Shown here piece by piece: positions 33,646 through 42,752 of a stretch of DNA of 45,658 nucleotides. Numbering within the stretch: position 1 is the stretch's first letter; every line of letters starts with the position of its first letter. A program made the translations under genes and the position numbers. The DNA comes from an uncultured Lachnospiraceae bacterium (GTDB lineage Bacteria; Bacillota; Clostridia; Lachnospirales; Lachnospiraceae), in NCBI GenBank assembly GCA_947566705.1, contig CANOLA010000018.1, forward strand, positions 1 through 45,658. Direction: 5' to 3'. The notes beneath the pieces are model-generated. The model was not told the origin of the DNA and did not search any database. It was given only the letters and a program-made list of their open reading frames with translations.

Positions 33646-34602
33646 TTATAATCTCTTTGCAATCTCTGAAAGAAGTATTTCAATATTTTCTTCCAGACAG
33701 CTTCCCATGGTACAGCCTGCCGCCTTTACATGGCCTCCGCCGCCAAAATGCATGGCAAGCTCTGCCGCGTCAAAATCACCGTTTACCCGGAAACTGACCT
33801 TGTAACTGCTGTCTTCGTTCTGGTAAAGAAATACTGCAAGAACGGTATCCTTTGTAACACGAAGCTGGCTGACAATCCCTTCCAGATGCTTGGGAAGCAC
33901 GTCAAATTCTTTCATCTGTTCACCAGTCAGTGTTCCGATGATACATCTCCCGTCCAGATAAAGCTTACTGTCCAAAAGCACCTGTCCCATCACTCTGTTC
34001 TGGCGGTAGGTTTTGGTAAAAAATGTTTCATCCACGATTTTCGGAAAATCGATTCCCTTGTCCATTAATACCGCCGCCGCCTGCATGGTTTTTGAGGAGG
34101 TGCAGGAATACTTAAATACTCCGGTATCATGCACGATCCCTGTATAAAGGCACTCTGCGATTTCTTTTGTTATCTTTTCTTTGTCCATCAGGTCAAAGAC
34201 CAGCTCGCAGGTGGAACTGGCATCCGGTAAAATATAATTATCATCCGCAAATGCCTGGTTGCTTACATGATGGTCAATACACAGGGTATGCCCTGCGCTC
34301 TCAAAATATCTGGCAGCCGCTCCAAGGCGCATTTTATCCCCGCAGTCCAGGACGATAAACAAGTCAAATTCTTCTGTATCCGTACATTCGTTTCGGATTT
34401 TGCCTGCATTCTGCAGAAATTTAAAAATATTTGGAATCGGCTCCAGATACAGCCGCACATCCATCTTTGGATAATATGTGCGGATATAATTGTATACGGC
34501 AAGCGTGGAGCCAACGCAGTCCCCGTCCGGCCGCACATGTCCGGCAATACCGACGGACTTTACGCCTGCCAGTTTTTCATCAATATTTTTTATGCTATTC
34601 AT
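33646..34602 (-). CDS. nrnA: DHH/DHHA1 phosphoesterase, NrnA-type nanoRNase/pAp phosphatase
   Basis: A 318-residue DHH phosphoesterase degrading 2-5 nt RNAs and pAp. Metal motifs: GHVRPDGDCVGS (20-31), the central DCGD, and CIDHHVSNQAF (the DHH motif). The C-terminal DHHA1 domain ends with FGGGGHVKAAGCT. It overlaps rbfA by 8 bp. The position between rbfA and truB is typical for Firmicutes. Confidence 0.94.
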   Translation of the reverse strand: MNSIKNIDEKLAGVKSVGIAGHVRPDGDCVGSTLAVYNYIRTYYPKMDVRLYLEPIPNIFKFLQNAGKIRNECTDTEEFDLFIVLDCGDKMRLGAAARYFESAGHTLCIDHHVSNQAFADDNYILPDASSTCELVFDLMDKEKITKEIAECLYTGIVHDTGVFKYSCTSSKTMQAAAVLMDKGIDFPKIVDETFFTKTYRQNRVMGQVLLDSKLYLDGRCIIGTLTGEQMKEFDVLPKHLEGIVSQLRVTKDTVLAVFLYQNEDSSYKVSFRVNGDFDAAELAMHFGGGGHVKAAGCTMGSCLEENIEILLSEIAKRL

Positions 34603-34969
34603 CCGTATCCTCTTTCAGATCCTTTGTCACTTCATCAATCATCTTTGACATGTGGATACCATATTCAATGGACTGGTCCAGAACAAACCTGATCTCCGGT
34701 GTATTACGGAGATTAATTGACTTTGCCAGACTTCTTCTGATAAACCCTTCCGCTGATTTCAGCCCTGCAATCGTGTCATTCTGGGACTGTTCATCCCCAA
34801 GCACACTGATATATGCCTTTGCGGTTTTTAAGTCCGGCGCCACTTCCACTGCAACCACACTTGTCATCGGGTTAATCCGCGGGTCCTTGATTTCCCCGCG
34901 GATAATATTGGAAAGCTCCCGCATGACTTCTTCGTTAATACGAATATTTTTAATACTGTTCTTTCTCAT
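34595..34969 (-). CDS. rbfA: Ribosome-binding factor A
   Basis: A 124-residue KH-type 30S maturation factor. Family features: INEEVMRELSNIIRGEIKDPRI (about 11-32), VVAVEVAPDLKTAKAYISVLG and the C-terminal NLRNTPEIRFVLDQSIEYG (about 88-106). An acidic tail follows. It starts 8 bp after infB and overlaps nrnA by 8 bp. Confidence 0.96.
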   Translation of the reverse strand: MRKNSIKNIRINEEVMRELSNIIRGEIKDPRINPMTSVVAVEVAPDLKTAKAYISVLGDEQSQNDTIAGLKSAEGFIRRSLAKSINLRNTPEIRFVLDQSIEYGIHMSKMIDEVTKDLKEDTDE

Positions 34970-34977
34970 TTTATTTC

Positions 34978-37665
34978 CTATCTTGGTACTTCTACCATTT
35001 TATATGCCTCTACCTGGTCCAGTTCCTCGATATCGCTGAATCCTTCAAATACCAGACCGCATTCGTAGCCGGCTTTTACTTCTTTAACGTCATCCTTGAA
35101 ACGCTTTAAGGAGGCAAGGTCCCCTTCAAATATCTGTTCGCCGCCGCGGGAAATACGAACCTTGCAGCCGCGTTCCATCATACCGTCAAGCACATAGGAG
35201 CCTGCAATATTTCCAACACCGGAGGACTTGAAAATCTGGCGGATTTCCGCATGGCCGATGACCTTTTCCTCGAAAACCGGATCCAGCATTCCCTTCATTG
35301 CTGCCTCTACGTCCTCAATTGCATTGTAAATAACCTTATACAGTCTGACATCCACGCCCTCATTATCTGCGGTAACCTTTGCAATCGGATCCGGACGGAC
35401 ATTAAATCCGATAATAATTGCATTTGACGCAGATGCAAGGATAACATCGGATTCGTTGATGGCACCTACGCCGCCGTGAATCACCTTGACAACGACTTCC
35501 TCATTGGAAAGCTTCACAAGTGACTGCTTCACAGCCTCGACAGAACCCTGTACGTCGGCCTTGACGATAATATCCAGCTCTTTCATATTTCCGGACTGAA
35601 TCTGGGAGAACAAGTCATCAAGTGACATCTTTGCCCTGGTATCCTCAATAAGGCGGTTCTTCTCCTCAGAGATATAGGTATCTGCAAATGCCTTTGCCTC
35701 TTTGTCTGAGTCACAGACCACAAATGTCTCGCCTGCAGCCGGAACACTGTTTAAGCCCAGAATCTCAACCGGAGTAGACGGTATTGCCTTTTTCACGCGC
35801 GCCCCCTTGTCATCAATCATGGCGCGCACCTTGCCGTAACTGCTTCCACAGGCAACGGAATCGCCCACATGCAGTGTTCCTTTCTGTACAAGAACAGTTG
35901 CAACTGCACCGCGTCCCTTGTCAAGCTGGGCTTCAATCACAAGTCCCCTTGCATTACGGTCAGGATTCGCTTTCAGTTCCAGCACCTCTGCGGTCAGAAG
36001 GATCATTTCAAGAAGATTATCGATTCCTTCCCTAGTATGTGCAGAAACCGGACAGAAAATCGTACTTCCGCCCCAGTCTTCCGGAATCAGTTCATACTCT
36101 GACAGCTCCTGCTTTACTCTCTCGATATTTGCACTCGGTTTATCCATTTTGTTGACTGCAACAATGATTTCCACACCAGCGGCCTTTGCATGGTTGATAG
36201 CCTCAACAGTCTGCGGCATAACGCCGTCGTCTGCTGCAACTACAAGAATGGCAATATCCGTGGAGCTTGCACCGCGCATACGCATTGCTGTAAATGCCTC
36301 ATGTCCCGGCGTATCCAGAAACGTAATATTCTGATTGTTAATGGATACAACAGATGCACCGATATGCTGTGTAATTCCGCCTGCCTCCCGGTCAGTCACA
36401 CGGGTGGAACGGATGGCATCCAGAAGGGATGTTTTTCCATGGTCAACGTGTCCCATGACACAGACAACCGGCGGGCGGGATGTCATTTTTGCCGGATCTT
36501 CTTCCTCTTCTTTTAACAGCTCTGCAATTACATCAATTTTTTCTTCCGGTTCACAGATAAAGTTGAACTCAAGGGCAATCTCTTCTGCAGTTTCAAAATC
36601 AACTTCCTGGTTTACAGTAACCATCTGACCCTTAAGAAACAGTTTTTTTACAATCACGGAAGCCTGCACCTTCATCCGTTCTGCAAGGTCACGGATCGTC
36701 ATCTTTTCAGGAAGCGTAATGGTTTTAATTACATCTTCCTCTTCCTTCGGCTTTGGCTGCGGCTGCGGTTTCTTTTTGCCGCCGTGCTTCTCCAGGTTTA
36801 CATAATTTTCCTGTTTCTTTCCGCCAATCTTATCATGGTCTTTCCTGTGGTTATTATTATTCCTTCTGTCATTATTGCTGCGGCTTTCCTTACCCCTTAC
36901 TTCTTCCGGTGCGGATGCTGCTGCCATATCCTTTCCGAATCGGTTATTGTCCTTGTCAAAACGGCCTCTTCCCGGTCTTGCGCCGCCACGCTCATTCTGC
37001 GGATGTGCTCCTTTGCTCATGCGCTCAGCATTTCCCCTGGCAGGACGCTCCGTACCCTGGCGGCTGCCGTTATTTCCCCTCTGTCCGCTGCGGTTACGGT
37101 CATTCGGTCTTTCGGCTGTCTGTCTGTTGTTTGACGGACGGCTTTCGGCAAATTCATCGCGGTTTCCTGCCGTACGCTCACTGATGGGACGCATGGCACG
37201 CTCTCCCACCGGACGGGGACGGATGATGCTGTGGGTTTCCTGTCTTGGCTGGCTGTTATCCCTTCTCGGACCACGCCCGTTTCCGTTACGGTTACCGCCA
37301 TTTCCGCCCTGTCCCTGTGGCTTGCGGGATTTGCTGTACTGCGCATTAAAAACGGCAGTAATACTTGATTTTTTCTTTGGACGTTCTTTTGCCTCCGGCT
37401 TTGCGGCATCATTTTTTTGTTCCGTCTTCGGCTCTGCCTTCTTTGGCTTTGCCTCCGGCTTTTTTTCTGTTTTTTTCTCTTCTTTTTTCTCTTCTTTTTT
37501 CTGTGGCTTTGGTTTAAATTTACTGCGCACAATTTCCTGTGCCGCCTCTTCAATTCCACTGGATGCACTTGTCACTGCGAATTCCGTTGTGCTTAATGCT
37601 TCTACTATTTCCTGTGATTTTATATTCAACTCTTTTGCGAGTTCATGAACTCTCATTTTTGCCAT
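34978..37665 (-). CDS. infB: Translation initiation factor IF-2
   Basis: An 895-residue IF-2. An N-terminal winged helix (1-50, [18 protein letters not shown]) is followed by a long disordered segment (about 50-300): first Lys/Glu/Pro repeats, then an Arg/Gly/Asn-rich stretch with many RG and RGN motifs. The second IF2_N domain (about 315-370), G domain with [24 protein letters not shown] and NKMD, and domains II-IV complete the protein. It delivers fMet-tRNA to the 30S subunit. It lies 16 bp after the L7Ae-like gene. Confidence 0.97.
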   Translation of the reverse strand: MAKMRVHELAKELNIKSQEIVEALSTTEFAVTSASSGIEEAAQEIVRSKFKPKPQKKEEKKEEKKTEKKPEAKPKKAEPKTEQKNDAAKPEAKERPKKKSSITAVFNAQYSKSRKPQGQGGNGGNRNGNGRGPRRDNSQPRQETHSIIRPRPVGERAMRPISERTAGNRDEFAESRPSNNRQTAERPNDRNRSGQRGNNGSRQGTERPARGNAERMSKGAHPQNERGGARPGRGRFDKDNNRFGKDMAAASAPEEVRGKESRSNNDRRNNNNHRKDHDKIGGKKQENYVNLEKHGGKKKPQPQPKPKEEEDVIKTITLPEKMTIRDLAERMKVQASVIVKKLFLKGQMVTVNQEVDFETAEEIALEFNFICEPEEKIDVIAELLKEEEEDPAKMTSRPPVVCVMGHVDHGKTSLLDAIRSTRVTDREAGGITQHIGASVVSINNQNITFLDTPGHEAFTAMRMRGASSTDIAILVVAADDGVMPQTVEAINHAKAAGVEIIVAVNKMDKPSANIERVKQELSEYELIPEDWGGSTIFCPVSAHTREGIDNLLEMILLTAEVLELKANPDRNARGLVIEAQLDKGRGAVATVLVQKGTLHVGDSVACGSSYGKVRAMIDDKGARVKKAIPSTPVEILGLNSVPAAGETFVVCDSDKEAKAFADTYISEEKNRLIEDTRAKMSLDDLFSQIQSGNMKELDIIVKADVQGSVEAVKQSLVKLSNEEVVVKVIHGGVGAINESDVILASASNAIIIGFNVRPDPIAKVTADNEGVDVRLYKVIYNAIEDVEAAMKGMLDPVFEEKVIGHAEIRQIFKSSGVGNIAGSYVLDGMMERGCKVRISRGGEQIFEGDLASLKRFKDDVKEVKAGYECGLVFEGFSDIEELDQVEAYKMVEVPR

Positions 37666-37681
37666 AAATTACTTACCTCCG

Positions 37682-37999
37682 TTATTCAGTTTTTATCATC
37701 TTAAGCTTATCTTCCACAGCCTTTGCCAGATTTTCGTCAGTCACAGCAAGCGTAACACGGAACTGTTTGCCAATACATCCGCCCAGCGCTTCCTTGTCTT
37801 TATATTCGTAGCATGGAACATGGTAAAATTCTGTCATATTATAAAATTTCTTTTTTGTGTTTTCCGATGCGTCACCGGAAATAACCACCAGATATGCATA
37901 ACCTGATTTTACCGCCTTTTCTGTGGAAAATTCACCGCTTTTAATCTTTCCCGCCTTTGCTGCAATTCCCAGCATGGACAGTACATTATCCCTCTGCAA
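37682..37999 (-). CDS. L7Ae/L30e-family RNA-binding protein (YlxQ-like)
   Basis: A 105-residue ribosomal L7Ae-like protein with LGIAAKAGKIKSGEFSTEKAVKSG (about 10-33), YLVVISGDASENTKKK and the C-terminal EALGGCIGKQFRVTLAVTD. Family members bind kink-turns. The start overlaps ylxR by 14 bp, giving tight coupling. The order nusA-ylxR-ylxQ-infB is standard in Gram-positives. Confidence 0.92.
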   Translation of the reverse strand: MQRDNVLSMLGIAAKAGKIKSGEFSTEKAVKSGYAYLVVISGDASENTKKKFYNMTEFYHVPCYEYKDKEALGGCIGKQFRVTLAVTDENLAKAVEDKLKMIKTE

Positions 38000-38258
38000 A
38001 TGCGCTCATCTCCTTTTCCAGTTCCCTATAAACCTCTTCAGATACAGGAGCCTTAAAAGAACGTTCCAGTCCTCTGGATTTTTTTGCTTTATTCAGACAT
38101 TCTGCATTTGCACACAGATAAGCACCCCTGCCGTTTTTTCTGCCCGTCGCATCCAGTACAATTTCATCTTCCATCTTCACCACACGGACCAGTTCTTTTT
38201 TTGCTTTCATTTCCCCGCAGCCGACACACCGGCGCAGCGGTATTTTTTTATTTGCCAT
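37986..38258 (-). CDS. ylxR: YlxR (RnpM) family RNA-binding protein
   Basis: A 90-residue protein with the YlxR signature: IPLRRCVGCGEMKAKKEL at the start, ATGRKNGRGAYLCANAECLNKAKK (about 37-60) and a basic end. The nucleic-acid-binding ARGGR-like region reads GRKNGRGAY. Recent work in Bacillus names it RnpM, an RNase P modulator. It lies 2 bp after nusA. Confidence 0.94.
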   Translation of the reverse strand: MANKKIPLRRCVGCGEMKAKKELVRVVKMEDEIVLDATGRKNGRGAYLCANAECLNKAKKSRGLERSFKAPVSEEVYRELEKEMSAFAEG

Positions 38259-38260
38259 GG

Positions 38261-39523
38261 CTATTCCTCAAATTCAGGAAGCTCACCCGGTTCCTCAACG
38301 GTTTCACCGTCTGCATATTCACCGGAATCCTCTTCCTGTATGTCCTCTGCGGATTCATTTTCTTCGTAGTATGTCTCCTCGGAATCATAGGAATCTGTTT
38401 CTTCCGGCGAATACTCAGTGTCGTACTCATCGTAATATCCTTCCTCATCATCCTCATACTCGTTTTCATAGTCAATGAAATCACCGGATTCCCTGGCCTG
38501 TGTTTCACTCTTAATGTCAATCTTAAATCCGGTCAGCCTAGCCGCAAGTCTTGCATTCTGCCCTTCTTTACCAATGGCAAGGGAAAGCTGGTAATCCGGA
38601 ACAACCACCTTCGCTGCTTTTTCGTCGGCATCCGCAATAACAGATATAACCTTTGCAGGACTTAATGCATTCTGGATTAAAATTGCAGGATTTTCATCCC
38701 ATGTAATGATATCAATTTTTTCACCGCGCAGTTCGCTGACAATTGCATTTACCCTGGCCCCGTTCATTCCGACGCAGGCTCCGACCGGATCCACATCCGG
38801 ATCATTGGACCATACCGCAATTTTTGTCCGGCTTCCGGCTTCCCTGGAAATTGCCTTTATCTCCACAACTCCTTCCCGTACCTCGGAAACTTCCGATTCA
38901 AACAGCCGTTTGACCAGCTCCGGATGAGTTCTCGAAACCAGAATCTTCGGACCCTTGGAAGTTGCCTTTACTTCAAGGATATATACCTTTATGCGTTCGG
39001 TCGGATTGAAATTTTCCCCGCGGATCTGCTCGCTCTCTGTTAAAAGTGCATCAGCTTTTCCAAGATTAATGCTGACATTCCGCCCTACATAACGCTGTAC
39101 AACGCCTGTTACAACTTCTTTTTCTTTATTATTGTATTCATCATAAATAACCTTACGCTCTTCCTCACGGATTTTCTGCAGAATCACATTTTTTGCATTC
39201 TGTGTTGCGATGCGCCCGAACTCCCTGGATTTTACCTCCATCTGTACGATATCGCCAAGCTCATATTTTGTATCTATCATCTGCGCATTCGGCAGGGAAA
39301 TCTCTTCAACCGGGTCTAAAACCTCCTCAACAACCGTCTTTTCCTGAAAACAATGATATTCGCAGGTTTGCGGATCAATGACAACTTTTACATTGTCCGA
39401 TTTTCCAAAATGATTCTTGCAGGCAGTCAGAAGTGAATTTTCAATCGCCTCAAGCAGCGTCTCTTTGCTGATATTTTTCTCCTGTTCCAGTATTGTCAAC
39501 GCTTCTAATAACTCATTGTTCAT
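38261..39523 (-). CDS. nusA: Transcription termination/antitermination factor NusA
   Basis: A 420-residue NusA with an N-terminal RNA polymerase-binding domain (1-125), an S1 domain (about 135-200), and KH1/KH2 (about 205-345, with [18 protein letters not shown] and [25 protein letters not shown]). The last 60 or so residues are an extremely Glu/Asp/Tyr/Ser-rich tail ([15 protein letters not shown]), in place of the acidic repeats of E. coli NusA. It regulates pausing and termination and can autoregulate its operon. Confidence 0.97.
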   Translation of the reverse strand: MNNELLEALTILEQEKNISKETLLEAIENSLLTACKNHFGKSDNVKVVIDPQTCEYHCFQEKTVVEEVLDPVEEISLPNAQMIDTKYELGDIVQMEVKSREFGRIATQNAKNVILQKIREEERKVIYDEYNNKEKEVVTGVVQRYVGRNVSINLGKADALLTESEQIRGENFNPTERIKVYILEVKATSKGPKILVSRTHPELVKRLFESEVSEVREGVVEIKAISREAGSRTKIAVWSNDPDVDPVGACVGMNGARVNAIVSELRGEKIDIITWDENPAILIQNALSPAKVISVIADADEKAAKVVVPDYQLSLAIGKEGQNARLAARLTGFKIDIKSETQARESGDFIDYENEYEDDEEGYYDEYDTEYSPEETDSYDSEETYYEENESAEDIQEEDSGEYADGETVEEPGELPEFEE

Positions 39524-39568
39524 TATTTTTATCCTCCTATTTATTCCGTTATTGCAAGCTGTATTTCT

Positions 39569-40036
39569 CTAAAAATGAACCGCCTGACGTATTAATGCGA
39601 TATCTGCCCGTGCAAACACAACGGATGCTCCATGTTCATCCTCTATCGTCACACTGTCTTTATCATAAGCCTTCAGTATTCCATAAAATTCTTTACACCT
39701 GTCAATTGCACGGTAGGTTCTGATTTCCACTTCTTTACCCGTGTTACGAATATAATCCTTTTCTTTTTTCAGCGGACGCCCCAGTCCCGGAGAACTGACC
39801 TCAAACACATAGGAATCCGGAATAAAATCCTCTGCATCCAGCATTACGTTCATTTCCCGCGCAACTGCCTCGCAGTCATTCACGGTAATGCCCCCCTCTT
39901 TGTCAATATATGCACGCAGATAATAAGTACTGCCTTCTTTCACATACTCCACATCCACCAGTTCAAAATTCATACGTTCCAGTACCGGCATGATCAGACT
40001 GGTTGTTTTTGATTCATAAGTTTCTGCCTTTGACAT
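39569..40036 (-). CDS. rimP: Ribosome maturation factor RimP
   Basis: A 155-residue 30S assembly factor. Motifs: NFELVDVEYVKEGSTYYLRAYIDKEGGITVNDCEAV (about 19-54) and FEVSSPGLGRPLKKEKDY (about 83-100). The C-terminal SH3-like domain ends near VVFARADIALIRQAVHF. AAAGGAGGTGACAT stands before the ATG. First gene of the nusA/infB operon. Confidence 0.96.
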   Translation of the reverse strand: MSKAETYESKTTSLIMPVLERMNFELVDVEYVKEGSTYYLRAYIDKEGGITVNDCEAVAREMNVMLDAEDFIPDSYVFEVSSPGLGRPLKKEKDYIRNTGKEVEIRTYRAIDRCKEFYGILKAYDKDSVTIEDEHGASVVFARADIALIRQAVHF

Positions 40037-40102
40037 ATGTCACCTCCTTTATGTAGTCTTCTGTAAAGGAGACTGTACATTTTATAACTATTCACATAAA
40101 TA

Positions 40103-40128
40103 TGAGAGAGGACTGATGCCCTCTCTCA
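40103..40128 (-). other. Leader hairpin of the rimP-nusA operon
   Basis: Minus strand: TGAGAGAGG - 8-base loop - CCTCTCTCA, a perfect 9-bp stem in the predicted 113-base leader. It is followed by ATATTTATG rather than a U-tract, so it is not a clear terminator; it could be a NusA-responsive or stability element. Confidence 0.5.
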
Positions 40129-40155
40129 ACCTTTGTTTACTATGCTACTTTATTT

Positions 40156-40184
40156 ATAGTACCACTCTTAACTTCCAATTTCAA
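40156..40184 (-). promoter_or_regulatory. Sigma-A promoter of the rimP-nusA-infB operon
   Basis: Minus strand: TTGAAA (40179-40184), 17-bp spacer, TACTAT (40156-40161). Predicted start near 40149. Confidence 0.65.
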
Positions 40185-40234
40185 GGGAAAACCGGGAATT
40201 TCTGCAAAAAACAGTCAGCTTTCTTCACTGGTAC

Positions 40235-40266
40235 AATAAAAATGGATTTCCGTTTCCAGAAATCCA
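40235..40266 (-). terminator. Terminator of the minus-strand tRNA-Glu
   Basis: Minus strand: TGGATTTC / GAAATCCA stem (40243-40250 / 40259-40266) with an 8-base loop, followed by TTTTATTG. It begins 4 bases after the tRNA 3' end. Confidence 0.75.
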
Positions 40267-40270
40267 TGAA

Positions 40271-40342
40271 CAGTTCGTACGGGACTCGAACCCGTGTTTC
40301 CGCCGTGAGAGGGCGGCGTCTTAACCACTTGACCAACGAACC
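40271..40342 (-). tRNA. tRNA-Glu (anticodon CUC)
   Basis: A 72-base cloverleaf: acceptor GGTTCGT/ACGAACT with a G1-U72 pair, D-arm, anticodon stem CCGCC/GGCGG with loop CTCTCAC (anticodon CTC), and T-arm ACGGG-TTCGAGT-CCCGT, discriminator G. No CCA is encoded. It reads GAG. Identical to the copy at 40533-40604 on the other strand. Confidence 0.93.
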
Positions 40343-40363
40343 ATAAGTTATAAACCGGATATT

Positions 40364-40392
40364 ATAATATCACAGCCATGGCAGATTTGCAA
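40364..40392 (-). promoter_or_regulatory. Promoter of the minus-strand tRNA-Glu
   Basis: Minus strand: TTGCAA (40387-40392), 17-bp spacer, TATTAT (40364-40369), 21 bases before the tRNA. Confidence 0.7.
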
Positions 40393-40483
40393 GACATTTT
40401 TTTACAAATTATACCTGTAAATATTACCGGCTTCTTTTTATTTTTAAGCAAATGTAACAATTTATCTTTTTTTAAACAAACGC

Positions 40484-40512
40484 TTGCAATTACGTTTTGT
40501 ATATGATAACAT
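40484..40512 (+). promoter_or_regulatory. Promoter of the plus-strand tRNA-Glu
   Basis: TTGCAA (40484-40489), 17-bp spacer, TAACAT (40507-40512). It has the same -35 as the divergent copy and a weaker -10. Confidence 0.55.
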
Positions 40513-40532
40513 ATCAAATGGTTTGTTACCAA

Positions 40533-40604
40533 GGTTCGTTGGTCAAGTGGTTAAGACGCCGCCCTCTCACGGCGGAAACACGGGTTCGAGTCCCGTACGA
40601 ACTG
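40533..40604 (+). tRNA. tRNA-Glu (anticodon CUC), second identical copy
   Basis: Base-for-base the same 72-base tRNA as the one at 40271-40342 but on the plus strand. Both are transcribed outward from a 190-bp central region. A strong terminator follows 31 bases later. Confidence 0.93.
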
Positions 40605-40635
40605 TTTACTGTTTTTTATAAAACAGCCCAACCCG

Positions 40636-40668
40636 AAAAAGGACTGCCGGTTTCCGGCAGTCCTTTTT
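40636..40668 (+). terminator. Bidirectional terminator between tRNA-Glu and the chemoreceptor gene
   Basis: AAAAAGGACTGCCGG - TTT - CCGGCAGTCCTTTTT, a 15-bp stem with A and T runs at its ends. It can serve the plus-strand tRNA and the convergent minus-strand gene that stops at 40699. Confidence 0.92.
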
Positions 40669-40698
40669 ATTTGGTATGTATTTATTTGCTGCAGCTTT

Positions 40699-42165
40699 TT
40701 ACTTGTTACTCTGTAACACACTGGAAAGTCTTTCCATACCTTCCTGCATATCCTGCATGGATTTTACAATCACATCCAGACCTGCCACCTGCTCTTCCGT
40801 TGCAGCGCTGATCTCGCCGGTAGTTCCTACCGATTTTCTGGAAATATCCTCCACACGTTCCATGGAGCCGAGCAGTTTGTCCTTGATTTCCACAATTCCT
40901 GCAAGTTCAGTTTTTAAAAGCTCCATAATCTCGCTGACACCTTTGGAAGACTCCATCATGTTCCTGAAAATCTGTACCGTATCCTCCAGCTTCTCACCGG
41001 AATCCTGAACGACTTCTGCGTTCCGGTCAATCACGCCGTGAATATTGTCAACTGTATCAATAATGTCTTTTAATATTGCATCAATCTTTTTGGTTGCCTC
41101 AGATGATTCCGCAGAAAGGGAATTAATCTCATCCGCAACAACAGCAAATCCCTTTCCTGCCTCTCCTGCACGCGCCGCTTCTATGGCTGCATTCAGGGCA
41201 AGCAGGTTGGTCTGCTGTGCAATCTGCCTGATACTTTCAATAATACCGCCAATGGAATTTGACTTCTTGGAAAGTTCTGCCACACCGTCAGAGGCAATCT
41301 TTGTTGTTTCAATGTTTTCTTCAAATTTATCGTGAAGTACGGAAATAGAAGCAATTCCCTCATCATTCTTGGCAATTAAATCATTCATCGCATCCGTAGT
41401 CTGGCTGATACGCTCTTCAGAACTCGTAATGCTGTGATTCAGTTCTTCAAATATGGCAAGACTTCCCTCCACTTCACCAATCTGTAAATCCGCGCTGTTT
41501 GACACCTCCGAGGTGGACGCTGCAATCTCTTCGGTATTACATTCAAATTCCTTTAAAGAATCAAAAATGCTGGAAGAAGCACCTTCCAGACGGTCAAACG
41601 CCTGCTGTACATCTGACAGTACCCCTACAGTCTCTTCACCCTTGTTTTCCACAAGGAAAAACAGCTCACGCGTCCGCGATACTACAAACAGGGCGGCAAG
41701 TACCGAAAGAACTAACACCATAAATATAAATACCCAGATTGCAGGCGAATACATAACAAAGAACGCTTTGGGAAAAAATATCATTACCGCAGCATTAGCT
41801 ATCACAGTAACAGCTGCACAACATTTCACTACTGACATATCATAATACGGAATTGATAAAATCAGTACCAGAAAATATGCTTCCACCATCGCCCCAAAAA
41901 CTGCAGGTGTGCCGAGTGCAATAATAAATGCCCCGCAGAATGGCAGAATGGAAACATAGACATATTTTGCATATTTACCCAGACTTTTTTCCAGTGCCTT
42001 TGTAATAAGGCTGCACACCGATATACTCAGGACAACAATATCCCTAAACCCTGCCCCGTTAAACAGCAGCACATACGTAAAGGCCACCACCGGTATGGCC
42101 AGATTGAACAGAAACATAATAAAATTCATACGTTTCTCTTCATCTTGTAAAATTGCCAGTTCCAT
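40699..42165 (-). CDS. Six-TM methyl-accepting chemotaxis-type protein
   Basis: A 488-residue protein. The first 165 residues hold about six TM helices (15-36, 41-57, 68-86, 91-107, 113-131, 143-163) with only short loops, so there is no extracellular ligand domain and no HAMP. The rest is an MCP signalling coiled coil whose hairpin tip IAQQTNLLALNAAIEAARAGE (315-335) is perfectly conserved. I chose the ATG at 42165, preceded by AGGAGGAGGGG; the frame continues 26 codons upstream without a good site. The input is probably a membrane-embedded or intracellular signal. No che or flagellar gene is nearby. Confidence 0.9.
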   Translation of the reverse strand: MELAILQDEEKRMNFIMFLFNLAIPVVAFTYVLLFNGAGFRDIVVLSISVCSLITKALEKSLGKYAKYVYVSILPFCGAFIIALGTPAVFGAMVEAYFLVLILSIPYYDMSVVKCCAAVTVIANAAVMIFFPKAFFVMYSPAIWVFIFMVLVLSVLAALFVVSRTRELFFLVENKGEETVGVLSDVQQAFDRLEGASSSIFDSLKEFECNTEEIAASTSEVSNSADLQIGEVEGSLAIFEELNHSITSSEERISQTTDAMNDLIAKNDEGIASISVLHDKFEENIETTKIASDGVAELSKKSNSIGGIIESIRQIAQQTNLLALNAAIEAARAGEAGKGFAVVADEINSLSAESSEATKKIDAILKDIIDTVDNIHGVIDRNAEVVQDSGEKLEDTVQIFRNMMESSKGVSEIMELLKTELAGIVEIKDKLLGSMERVEDISRKSVGTTGEISAATEEQVAGLDVIVKSMQDMQEGMERLSSVLQSNK

Positions 42166-42357
42166 AATCCCCTCCTCCTGCCCACACTCCTTTCTGTGGA
42201 CACATCTAAGTATTTTTTCCAAGGAATCTGTCCATCCCGACATCTTCCTGCTTTTTTTTCATTGTATCATATCGCATTCATAATTTCTATAATTTTTATT
42301 TTCTTTTTTCATTGCATTTTTTTAAAATATAATGCCAATTAGATGTTGCATAATTAT

Positions 42358-42385
42358 TTGCATTGTGTTTTAATATTTGTATAAT
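42358..42385 (+). promoter_or_regulatory. Promoter of the padR-hydrolase unit
   Basis: TTGCAT (42358-42363), 16-bp spacer, TATAAT (42380-42385), with the PadR start 40 bases downstream. A second TTGCAT copy lies just upstream, within ATGTTGCAT. The rest of the 42166-42424 spacer is AT-rich and shows no gene. Confidence 0.65.
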
Positions 42386-42424
42386 AACGTATCAAAATTT
42401 ATAAAAAACGAAAAGGAGAAAACT

Positions 42425-42742
42425 ATGGCAAACAGAGATTTTTTTTGTATTGAAATGCTGATTTTAAAACTTCTGGAAGAAGAAGACCACTATGGATACC
42501 AGCTCAGCCAGCTGATTTCCGAACGCTCAGGCAACGTAATTGACCTGAAGGAAGGAACGCTGTACCCTACTGTATACAGAATGGCAGAAAAAGGATATAT
42601 AACCGAACACAAAGAACTTGCCGGCAAGCGCCGGCAGCGGGTTTACTATCATATTGAACCGTCAGGAAAAGAACACCTGCAGGCACTGACTGACAAATTC
42701 AGAGAAGTTACTTCTGCTGTTAATGATATGATGGCAAAGTAA
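42425..42742 (+). CDS. PadR-family transcriptional regulator
   Basis: A 105-residue winged-helix regulator: LLEEEDHYGYQLSQLISERSG (recognition region about 16-36), DLKEGTLYPTVYRMAEKGYI (about 40-59) and the wing RRQRVYYHIEPSGKEHL. Length fits the PadR-s1 subfamily with a single C-terminal helix for dimerisation. I use the ATG at 42425 because AAGGAG lies 6 bases upstream. It heads a two-gene unit with the cysteine hydrolase (10-bp gap) and probably autoregulates. The inducer is unknown. Confidence 0.92.
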   Translation: MANRDFFCIEMLILKLLEEEDHYGYQLSQLISERSGNVIDLKEGTLYPTVYRMAEKGYITEHKELAGKRRQRVYYHIEPSGKEHLQALTDKFREVTSAVNDMMAK

Positions 42743-42752
42743 GGAGCAACCC

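Noticed and set aside
36875-37648. A 257-codon open frame on the plus strand opposite infB
   Set aside because: It is a shadow of the repetitive, biased codons of the IF-2 linker; composition is Ser/Phe/Leu/Pro-rich, and the minus-strand gene is certain.
40478-40492. cre-like sequence TGCAAGCGTTTG (minus strand) near the plus tRNA promoter
   Set aside because: It misses conserved positions of the CcpA site at one end and overlaps the -35 of a tRNA gene, so chance is more likely.
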